Below are positions 24,877-36,800 of a DNA stretch of 64,000 bases, in pieces. Made by a program: the position numbers and the translations under genes. The notes below the pieces were generated by a model. It was not told the origin of the DNA. It made no database searches and worked only from the letters and a program-made list of their open reading frames with translations. Source of the DNA: Diphasiastrum complanatum (Eukaryota; Streptophyta; Lycopodiopsida; Lycopodiales; Lycopodiaceae); assembly GCA_029204225.1 (NCBI GenBank), contig CM055100.1, positions 59,270,975 to 59,334,974 of the forward strand, read 5' to 3'. Position 1 is the stretch's first letter. Each line of letters begins with the position of its first letter.

Positions 24877-27800
24877 GAGAGAGAATAAATGGGCACGAGG
24901 TCCATTGATATGTCGGAGCCAGGCATGGCATTGGATGGCCGGACATTGTTTGAATCTCACAAGCCATTGAGGAGGTCGGGAAAGAAAATGTTGTCCAGGT
25001 AGTGTTTCAACATTGAACTTTGACGTTACATTGTGAATCATGATTATTGTTTTGCACGTTGCAATTTGCATTTGTGATTTAGGCATTTACCGTTTTCTGT
25101 GAATTTCGACGTAAGTTGTGACTTGTTTGAACTTTGCAGATTCCGGAATTCTCAATGTTGAATGTTCATGAGTTATGATTCAAGCTTTGTCGGAATTCCA
25201 ATGCAGATTGTCATGGGCAACGCATCCAATTGTGTTGCCATGGGGAAGCTCGTGAATGAGAGGTACCTTTGGATTTTCTGGACTCCATGAGCTGCACACT
25301 GCCTTGACCTCCTAGTTGAAGACATTGCGCGATTACCCTGGGTCAAGGAGGTTGTAGACATGGCACGATTCTTGGTTCATGGCAGGACTACCCAAGGGAA
25401 TCAGGTAGTAGATGAAAAGATGAGACAAGTATGTCTCTTTTCAAGCAGCTTGCGCTGACGCCATCAAAAGAGTCGATGACAGTGAGAGCACTAGCTGACT
25501 TTGATAACTATGACGATGAGAGAAGATGTTGAAAGGAACGACGAGCCAAATGTAAGGATAAGCTTCACGATGATGCTTCTACCTCTACAGCCAATAGTAC
25601 TGACACGATTATATCCACCATAGAGAAGTTGCACACATAGAGCAAGGAGCAATTCAAAAGCTCTCCACTGAACTTACCACAGCCGTCGATCAGAAGCTGG
25701 AAAGCTTGCAGACTGGACCCACCCAAGCATATCCTAGACGAGAGTTCACTTGGTGTCCACACTATGCTGGCAATCACACGGGGAACGAATGCCCACAATT
25801 GCGAGAGAGGTTAGAGTGGCCTGCACGATATTGCCATAACTGCAACATGAACAATCACGACACTAATGACTGCCGATACAATCTAAGGAACCAAGCTACA
25901 CGCCCAGCACCAAATCCTACCCCATTGGCACAACGACAAGGTGCCTTACAGTGTGAGAAACCCGCAACCAGCCAGCTGCTCAGCAGTTGTGGAACTTGGT
26001 CGAAGTGACCCATGAACCCTACTATTCCAAGGAAGAAGCACGGGACACTGTTCCTGCAACGGAGCAAATGCTGAGTTAATACTGATCTACGCAAACCAGC
26101 TTCGTGGTACTGGATTCAAAACTCTCATTAAGTGTTATGGATGTGGAGAGAATCACAGGATTTGCCGAGTGCCCTAATGTCACAAGCTAGTCTCTCCAAG
26201 CTCGTGAATCCTAGAAGCTGGTGTGTAGAATCAACCTCCCAACCATAGGCACCCCCTCCTTGAGTCCTCCTACCTGCTATTCCCCTCAACTGGCACATGG
26301 CATCCACCTGTGGGTGATCAGTCCACTTGGCATGCTTGGCCCCTGCGACCTGTGAATACTGAGTGACTCATAGGGTACCACCCCCGTGCCCTGCCAAAGA
26401 CCTGTGACCCTCTTGGTCACCCCGACTACTTGCCGGCTAGCATCTCGTCACTGACGGCTAGGGTCCCGACGGTCAAGACACACCGCATCTCTGACAACTT
26501 GTCAGGCGGCCACACCGGGTCAATGCTCGTGACGCACCGGTCCCAACTTGGGACAGATGTCCTCCTCGGTCACCGGCCCTTGCCAATACTTGGCCTCAGG
26601 CCCTTTGGTAACCGGTCGTGCCGAGGTCATGATAGAGTCGTAACTGGACTCTAACAATCCTTCCCTCCTCTGGCAAGTCATCGGTCCTCGATGACAAACT
26701 CTGGGTAAGACTTCTGCAATGCCTGTCGCATCTCCCAGGTAGCATCTGACAACGGATGCCCTTTCCAGGTTACTAGATACTCTTGAAGGAGACGATTCCG
26801 CAATCGTCGCTCCCTTCGATCTAGGATTATGTCTGGCCAATAACCTGTGGTGTCTTTCTCCTCAAGAGACACTAGACCTTCCACCAGGCTATCGCCATCA
26901 TGCAAACATCTCTTCAGTTTGCTAACATGGAATACTGGATGCACCTTGCATCCTACAGGTAGTTGTAGCTTATAAGCTACTTGGCTCACCTTCTTAATAA
27001 TCAACCATGGTCCACAATACCTAGGAGATAACTTGGCTTTCATGTGCGTAGCACCTTCGACTTCGAAGGGACTAGTAAATACACCCAATCTCCATTCTCA
27101 AATTCCCGATAGGTACGGTTCTCACGAGCATAACTCTCTGCCCTAGCTATAGCTTTGGACAAGTTATCTCGTGCCAACTCTAGCTTCTGCTGCATTTGAG
27201 CCAAAACTCTACAGCACTAGGTACCCTATGCGGAATCCCTATGATTGCAGGACTCAGTGGCCTGAAACCATAATTGAGCTCAAATGGACTCAATCCAGTG
27301 GACGCATGTCTCTTATCATTGTACGCGAACTCCAATAGCGGTAAATGCTTTACCCAGTCTGTTTGTGTACTACTCACATATGCCCTAAGCATATCTTCCA
27401 AGATCTGATCCACTCGGTCTGTCTGACCATCTGTCTGAGGATGCTCAGAGCTACTCATCCGCAACTGTGTTCCCAGCTTGGCGAACACCTCAATCCAAAA
27501 ATTTCCCGTAAACTTGGAATCCCTGTCAGAAACTATGGACTTCAGAAGACCATGTAACCTGACAATATTCTGAATAAACAACTCAGCCACTTGCGGAGCT
27601 GTGACCTTCTTGGTCGTTGCGATGAAATGAGCCATCTTGGAAAACCTGTCTACCACTACCATAACGGAATTGAATCCATTCTGGGTCTTGGGTAGCCCAA
27701 CAATAAAATCCATAGAGATGCTTTCCCACCTTCCTATAGGTATCTCAAGTGGATGTAGCAAGCCCGAAGGACTTACTCTCTCGGCCTTGTTCACCCGACA

Positions 27801-30800
27801 AGCCGTGCAACACTGGACGTACTCTCTCACATCCCGCTGCAATCGTGGCCAGAAATAATGCCTTCTCAAAAGCTCACTGGTCTTATCAATACCAGGGTGC
27901 CCTACGCAGGGACTATCATGGCATTCATGAAGTATCTTACGATGAAGATCCTTCACGTCTGGCACGAATACTTTCCTATTTTCTCAACTACATACCTTCC
28001 TTCACGGTGTATGTCAAATAAGTACTGGTGTGTTCCTCTACGGAAGCGACAGGCGAGGCTGACTCTTCCGCTTGGTCGACTAACTTGCATGCATAGGCTA
28101 CACACACTGACAATGTGAGTCCTTTTGTTGAGCCCTCTTGATCTCCTCCATGAGATCACTGTCAACTACAGGCAAGACTCATCTGATGCAGTACCAACGA
28201 TAGTGCATCAGCGACCACATTTTCCTTCCCTCCTCGGAAGCGAATTTCCAAATGAAATTCCTGCATCAGCTCGGCCCACCGAGCTTGGCGGCCTTCCTAC
28301 CATTGAATTTTCCATTTTCTTAAGCTTTTCATTGTAGACATCAATATCATCTAAGAATGCCACTAGGCATTGACCCCGATATGGACAAGAATCCTCGTTC
28401 ATAAACAATTGAAATAACCCAAGTGTATTCATTAGAAACCAAAAGGAAAAAATTCATTAACCGCATTATCCAATAATCCAAAGAATTTAATTACCATTTA
28501 ACTCAATTAACTGGGAATATTTCTACTCCTGAGTTAAACCGATAAAAAACACAGTACCAAAAATCCGAAATTCCACTAACATGGTACTTGCCTGGAGAAA
28601 ATTACCATGAAAAATAGTATAACTCCTCACGCATGCAAATCAAGACAAGGCCCAACCAAAAGCAAAAAAGCTATCAAAGTTACCATAAGGTTTTTATTTT
28701 TTCTTTTTAAAGAAAGTCCCAAATCAACTTCAGCATAAAAAAAAATCCTAGCACAAAGAAAAGGCCTAGACCCCCATTCAAAAATCCTAAGGAGAAGGTC
28801 AACACACTACACGCTGCTACAGCTGCCATCGCGAGGACGAAAAAAAAAATTCCAACCTCGATTGTCATAGAAGCAAAACAAGAGAGAGAGATTTGGCAGG
28901 ATTGCGCCCTATCCTGGGCCATCTGCCATCCCATCTCCATTCCACACGCCCACACGCAGGTAGGAACCAAGGTTTTTCAGAATTGTATGCATCAACAACA
29001 GCCTGAATGGAGGCTTACTTGTTTAGGACAACAAATGGGTTCCAACGGCATTCAAAGGAAGCCCTCTTGTCACAAAATCTTCTAAAGCTTCCAATGGTCC
29101 TAGTTCACACACAGATTAACACCTTGAGCGCATGTACTCGCATACAGCTCTTGCTCTTGTGCGGGTATACCATCTTGGCTCAACATTGCACCTACGGCAA
29201 TGCCACTTGCATCCGTCTCTAGGTCAAACGGTTTCTGGGTATCAACAAACTTGAGAACTGGAGCCGTGGCCAGTGCCTCCATCAAGTTCTCAAACCTGTG
29301 CTGAGCTTCAGCAACCCACCGATCTACAGTGCTGTTTTTCCGTAACTGGTCCATCAAAGGAGCAGCTACCTTGGAATAGTTCCTAACGAACTGTCGGTAG
29401 AACTTGCATAAACATAAGAAAGATTGTAATTGGCATATATCGGCAAGCCTCGGCCACTTCTTAACCACAGCCACCTTGGCTGGGTCAACCGAAATACCCT
29501 CAGCTGTCACTACGTGACCCAAATACTCGACACGAGTCTTACACAACTCTGTGTTCTGAGCATTGGCATACAAGACAGAAGCTTGTAACTTGCCCAAAAC
29601 GGTCTTGAGATGAACCTCATGCTCCTCGACCGCTTTACTAAAAACCAATATATCGTCAATAAAATTGACGACAAACTTGCCCATATAGTCTCGCAAGACA
29701 TCGTTCATGAGCATCATGAACATGGCTGGGGCATTGGTTAACCCAAATGGCATAACCAAAAATTCATAATGACCGAAACGGGTTCGGAAGGCTGTCTTCT
29801 GGACGTCTTCATCTCGAATCCGTATTTGATGGTATCCACTTTTGAGATCTATCTTACTGAAAATGGTTGCACCTTGCAACGCATCCAGTAGATCATCAAT
29901 CCTGGGCATCGGATACCTGTGTACAGTGATCTTATTCAATCCCCTGTAATCTACACACATCCGGAAACTACCATCCTTTTTCTTAACAAGTAGAATAGGA
30001 GAGGCAAAAGGTGAATAACTCGGACAGAAGTACCCCAGCTTGAGATACTCCTCCAAAATCTTTCTGACTTCCTCTTCCTCTTTTAGGCTCATCCTATAAG
30101 GAGGCCTACATACCGGACTTGCCCCTGGAACGAGCTCAATACGATGATCAACGTTCCGACTAGGCGGCAATCCCTCTGGCATATTACTAATTAGCACGTG
30201 TTTAAACTGCGTGCGGATGGACTTCTCCAACTCACTTGCTGGGTCACATCTAGGCTGTAATGCAAACTTATAATACAGAGAAGGGTCATATTCACTTAGA
30301 CAAAATCCGAGTGATATGAGATAAGAATTGAGCCTTGCATACCAAGACCTTGGTGCCTCTTTCAGTCCATAAAGACTTTTGAACAAAAGACAAACTTTTG
30401 ATTCATCACCTTCCTTCACAAAACCTGGAGGTTGCTCCATATAAATCTCCTCCTCAAGGTAACCATTGAGAAATGCATTAGAAACATCAAACTGGAACAT
30501 ACTCCATTTGTGAAAACATGCAAGAGAGATGAGTATTCATTTTTTGTTACCATCTTTGCAACTGGTGCAAAGGTATCTTCATAATCAAGACCTTTAATCT
30601 GAGAGTAGCCTTTAGCACAAAGTCTTGCTTTATACTTATTGATAGATCCATCATGATTATACTTGATTCTGAAGACCCACTTACATCCGATCACATGCAT
30701 GTTGTTTGGTGGCTCCACAAGCTCCCATGTAGTAAATGAAGCTTCTTGTGGCTTATTAATGAGTGTGCTTATCTGATTATTACCAACATAAGAATCAAAC

Positions 30801-33800
30801 TGGAATCAACATTCACTTAACACAACCACAAATATTGAATCTCCATTCTCTTTATTTGCATATAGGTAACAAGAGGACAATCTTTGAAAAGATGCTTGCC
30901 AAGACAGAAAAAGCATAATCCGTCTTTCTTGGCCTTTTCCTTTTGCTCAGGACTGAGGGGAGACTTGTCGTAAGCACGACGAGCCATAGGAGATCCCGCC
31001 TTGCACTTCAAAGTCTGCTGCATCTGGATAGGATCCTTCTGCGAAAAGCCTTTCTGACCAGTTTGGCCAGACTTTTGCGAACCCTTCTTCTGAGGCCAGC
31101 TTGGCGCTCCAGATTCAGCCTTGGTGCGCACATTACCTTCAAAGTTGAGAGCTGTAGCAACTGCCTCTTCTAAGGTCTTGCACCCTTCATCAAGCACTGA
31201 AGGTCTCAACTCTTCACAAAGGCCAAATATGAACTTGTGGACTACTAGCCACTCGGGAATCTATTCCGGAATCTTGATAAGCGTCTCACGATACCTATCA
31301 GCATATTCCTGCACCATGTACTGCCTCTGACGATGCAAAAGCCAAGCATCCGTCGCACGCACATGCTCATGTGGAGGAATAAACTGAGCTCTGAAAGCTC
31401 GCTTAAACTCAAGCCAGGTTGATGGAGCTTGATTAGACTTCAACAATTTACGCCACTACCTGTCCGCAAAATTAGTGAAATGGCAAGCAGCTTTGCGGAC
31501 CCGCCAACCCTCATCAGTTGGGGACCGTTTCAAATCAAAATACTCTTCCCACTTATGCAACCACTGATTTATGATATCAGTATTGCGTTGGGGGGTGTTT
31601 CCAACGAAACGGGTAGGTTTAATATCTTTGTCTTCTGGATAGAGTGGAGGTAACATAGGACGAACAGCAAAAGACGGATAAGGTGGAGAATACTGCGAGG
31701 AAGACGCATAACCACCAGCTACCATCATCGCTCGCATCTCTGCGACGGTCTTTTCCACACTATCCATGCGAGCTTTCACAGAAGGGGAAGTACCAGCAGG
31801 CGAACGGGCAGCCACTATAGGCGGATTATGGGTAGGACTAAGCACAGGGCTGGGTGATGGTGATGGAAGAGCAACGGGTGGACTGGGCGGAATATCAACT
31901 CTATCATCTTCCATTATAAAACAAAAATAGAGATAGCACAAAATCAAGCTAGAAATTGCATTTATTGAAACACAGTCAGGAAAAAAAGAAATGTTCAGCT
32001 TATTGACAATTTAGAACTGAAAGAGACAAAAAGCAACTGGAAAGAAATAAAACTCTGGGGAAAACACAAAGCCAAGGACAGGTAGTACCTGCGTCCTATG
32101 CTGGTACAAAAGTCGGTAAATACTTTTTTTGGGCACCAAATCGGCTTGAAAGTCGAAAAAAACAGGAAAAAAGTGGGCTGTTTGACGTCGAATTTCTTCC
32201 AAACGGCAAAAGTTTTCCACGAACGGTCAATTGGCAGTAGGTCGCCCTCCTACTAGGCCCAATCTGAAACCTTAACAGCAGAAATCAGAGATAAATCGGA
32301 GAAGTTATGTCCAATCCAAAAATCTGACCTGTTTTTTGCTTGGAAACCGACTTTTTGGTGAAACAGAGGCAAATTTGCTCCAAAACCGGCGTATGATGGC
32401 TCTATAGGATCGCTATGGATACTAGGAACATGCTCCCAAAATCTGATCAGGATCTGAGAAGGTTCCGGAAAGTTATGAGCGAAAATCCTTCTAAAAAAAT
32501 GCGCTAGAGCTGTAGGAACAAAGTATGCCCAATTTTCCCTGCCAGAAATCGTTGAAACAACTCTGAAAAGATGTGTAGATCAGCGCTGGAGGCCCACCTT
32601 TCTTCTCCAATCTGTGTCCCACGTTTTCTCCCTCAAAAATCCTTCAGAAACAAGCAAAATCTGACAATTTCTACACTTTCTCTCTCTAGAACGACGTTTT
32701 CTCTCTCTAAAACGAGGCTCTGATACCAGTTGTCACAAGCCAGTCTCTCCAAGCTCGTGAATCCTAGAAGCCGGTGTGTAGAATCAACCCCCCAACCATA
32801 GGCACCCCCTCCTTGAGTCCTTCTACCTGCTATTCCCGTCAACTGGCACATGGAACAAGGTCAGCTCGAGGGTGAAAACGATTGACGGTCAAACGCTTCT
32901 CCCCATTCCCTAATGAATCCAGGATTGCTGCAATTCATCCGTGAGACTGGACAGAATGCACAAGAGCATTCTAGTATGGAGATCCCTTTCTAGAGCAAGG
33001 AGATAGAAAAGGACCATACAGCTGTCTTGGTAGATCTATTGCGAGGAGATGTCTGAATGCCATTGGGCACCTTGCTCAAAACGCATCCGATCTTCTGGGA
33101 AGGATTGAAAGCATACATAGTTGGAGCAAGTAATACCTGAACGCCCCAAACCCCGCCAATCCCATACCAAAAGAAGGAGCTGAAGAATCACCCCTCCACC
33201 AAGTAGGAGTAGGATGGGAAAAAGATGCGAAGCATGTAACGATCCCAATCACACATCGGGGGTTTCCACAAGAATCAGCAAAAGTCGACGGAGGATCAAG
33301 AGTGAACATCATCTTCTCCAAGCTATACCACGCATGGGGACTTACTCATAAGATGAGCGCCTCTTTTACGATCTGACTTGCTGAGCAATCGAGTGTGAAA
33401 CCATTAGGCATAGCCAAGGAAGTGCATACCAAGTAGCAAGAATTCAATTTGTGCTAGATTCCATAGTCTTGGACTTGCCCGAATCTCCCCAATCTTACAG
33501 TGTCCAATTGGGAAGAGCATGGCCCAGAATGTCACACGCGCTTCATGACTGGGGACAAAACTGAATCGTCTTGCAAAATTGCGATTCTGCAGTGAAAATT
33601 GATTCTGATACCTGGATTATGAAACCAACCGACCAACGAGCCATGGTCACCAGCTTTGCCACAACCAACTACTCTGATGAGGCATCAGCAAACGGACGTC
33701 GTTGGAGGATTGTCATACGTGACGATTCACAAACTGATGTAGTAAACTGAACTGAAGACTTAGCCACAGTGGATTGTTTGCACTTTGACATTACATCTAC

Positions 33801-36800
33801 TGAACAATCACCCAGGCGAACGTCAACCGTAGACACCTTTACCAGTGAAGACGATTTTTTGTTGAAGAGACACAAGGAACACACTAAGGAATCTAGCGAA
33901 AGCCATCAAGATTCCATATCTCTCTTTATGATGAGCCTAGAGGCTATACCCCAAGACCCACTGCAAGGAATCTATAGGGGAACCAAAATTCAAAATCCCG
34001 AAAGATCAGATCCACAAAAGCCGCTAGCGAACGAAGATCCCATCTAAACAACGAAGCCTCACGAGGCAATGTTGTGGTAGGCCGAATGGATTTAGTGTCC
34101 GAAGGATCCACATCTAGTGTCCCACTTACCATGAACGATCTGCTGCGAGAATGCATAGAATGGGACCTAGCCGAAGATGAAGCCATGTACAAGCTAGAAG
34201 TTTCACTTTGGAACAATAGCATCAAGATGGTAAAAGACCCAACCGTTGATCATCGATCAAATTCACCGAGGCGAGCCAAGGGAAAAGGGTCGATCACTTT
34301 GGATCCCCCATCTCAAGGCTCTCCAAAGCACCTGCCCCTAAGTCACAGTTGAGACCTAAAACATCTAAGGATGTAAAGAATCTCAAGAGAGCCTTGAAAA
34401 GGATGAGACTTAACGAGGAAAAGCCAGCCCGCCCCTAGAACGCAAGCCTCTCTACAAGGCCAAGACGTTTGAGTGGAAGGCCAAGAGCGACAAGCAAGGT
34501 ATCAAGACCAAGTTAATGACCTCCCGCCAAGTGAAAAAATTTGGCAAGACGTCGTTGAAGACCTAAGCATGTGCACGACGTACCACTGTACTCTAAAGAT
34601 TATGAGATGGACAAGGTGGTAGTTGTCATGCCCAAAGCTAAGAGAACCAATTGAGGATACCTCCCAAGGGGCCAATGTTTACGAAGGTCCTGCCCGTACG
34701 AAAGAGCTAGATCTAGCTGAAGAGAGAATGAATAGTGGCATAGTGTTTCTTGGATAAGATGTAGGAGATGAATTACGAGATCTAAAAGCCCTTCTTTACA
34801 AATACCGCGAGTGTCTAGTAGAATTATGCTAAGTTGAAGGGCATATCACCGGATGTAGTGGTTCAAACCATTCCTCTAGTTGATGGAGCGAAACCCGCTA
34901 TTAGTAGGCCATACCGGTCTAATCCGCACTCCATGCCCAGCTGGTTCAGGAAGAATTAACCAAGCCTCTAGATGTAGGATTCATCTACGAGATGAATCAC
35001 ACAAACTGGGTATCGTCGATCATGGAAAAATGGTAAACTTAAAATCTGTGTGGACTACAAGAAGCTCAACGCCGTTACCAACAAGGACCATTTTCCCTTA
35101 CCCTTTACGGAAAATGTGTTAGAGAGGATACCCGGAGCAAAAGCTTATAGCTTTCTAGATGGGTTTAGTGGCTATAATTAGGTGCAAATTGCCCCAGAAG
35201 ATCAGCAAGACTACATTATCCACAGACTGGGATAAAGTGATGCCATTTGGATTGTGCAACAAGGACTTTTACAGAAATTCCTTGAAATTTATATGGACGA
35301 CTTGTGTATTCACTCCTCTCAAGCCGAGCATTTATCCTACTTGGAAAAGGTGCTCATACAATGTAAATTATTCAGCATATCTCTAAACCCGGCCAAATGC
35401 CAATTTCTAGTCATGCACGGCATAGTGCTAGGCCATGTTGTTTCGAGGCATGGTATCGCCACCGATGCAGACAAGATTCGCATAATACTTGCCTTGCCAG
35501 AGCTAGGAACTGTACGAATGGACAGCTGAAGCTACTGAGGCCTTCCATAAACTCAAGAGAGTCTTAGTAACTACACCAATCCTACGACCCCCTATCTGGA
35601 CCATAGAATTCCATGTCCATACAGACGCTTCTAAGTATGCCATAGGGAGTGTTCTGACACAGCCTGGGGAGTACAAAAAGGATTATCCGATCTACTTTGC
35701 CAGTAGGCAATTGATTCTTGCATAGATGAACTATACGACCACCGAGCGAGAAGCGCTAGACGAATCACTAGGTGGTTGTTGCTTCTCCAAGATTCAACTT
35801 TAAAATAGTCGTTCGCAAGGGTAAGCAACACTATCTAGCTGATCACCTCTCACGGATTCGTAACGTTCTTGAGAGTAGAGGGGTAGATGACAAACTCCCT
35901 GACGCCATATTGTTCCGCGTGAACAAGGTGGAACAACGCAGGTTGATTATCAAATATGCTCCCTACACGTTGACAGCTGGACAATTATATCCCATGTGCA
36001 ACAATGGAATCATAGGCCAATGCATCCTTACACACGAAGTGCCCCAAGTAGTACGTATCGCCCACAGGAATAGGCAGAGGGCATTTCGCTGCTGAAGCTA
36101 CCAACCGCAAAGTGCTGCAACATGGGTTGTGGTGGTGTTATGAGACCGTAACAGTACCGACCGAACAGTACATCTGGGTGCAGCTAACCACCAGAGGTAG
36201 AGGACAGTGAGGCAGAGGCATGCATGCATACCATGCAATTGGTATGAGGGCTAGTAATGCCCATGCAGACACATGCGCCCCTCCAACCCGTCAAAGCCCT
36301 TCATCGAGCACCACATCATCCTCTCGCACAACCACCTCGTCGTCTGCTTCTCAGCAGACGGCCTCATCATCCCCAACTATCTCAACCTCCCTTGATCGAG
36401 AGGAGGGAGAGATTTCTCCACAAGCCACCCGCCGAACCCCATCCGCACGCATCCGATCCCAATATGTGATCTTGCCGATGCTAATCGAACAAGAAATCAG
36501 AGCCCTTCGCATCGACAGCTGCGTCCGTCGCAGTTCTATCTGTCGTAGGCCTGGCATCCATAGAGAACCCACTCACCCAAGACATCATTGTTGTCCAATA
36601 AGCCTTTGCCACCTTCGACACTGACTAGTTCACGGTCACTCACAAGGGTCAGGACTATGATGTCCCCCTTGATCCTAAGCTGGTGGCAACCACTCTCAGC
36701 ATCCCCCACACCTCTTTCCTACTGCAAACTCGTGCTCTAGCCAAGTATGACGTTTCATCTTTTTTTTTACCTAGACCGTGCTGATGCCAAGACAAAAACC

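Larger units (their letters stand above)
26178..32853 (-). mobile_element. Chromovirus (Ty3/gypsy) element carrying a copia RT insert
   Basis: This is a minus-strand gypsy element nested in the Tat-like element. In element order it has a 5' LTR remnant (32853-32731), a primer site (32728-32716), gag (31914-30801), an insert of copia RT (about 30800-30271), gypsy RT (30270-29091), an unassigned 0.76 kb insert, the end of RNase H, integrase and chromodomain, a polypurine tract, and a full 3' LTR (26656-26178). The LTRs run TG..CA on the minus strand. Protease is missing. The 5' LTR keeps only its last 123 bases, so no target duplication remains. Confidence 0.85.

Noticed and set aside
24518-25086. 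Long minus-strand frames rich in Ser-Leu, His-Thr and Pro
   Set aside because: They are translations of the GA/GT microsatellite at 24596-24890, with no domain or other coding sign.
36220-36624. 134-codon Ser/Thr/Arg-rich frame as a host protein
   Set aside because: Low-complexity composition next to a decayed gypsy RNase H; no start context or homologue recognised.
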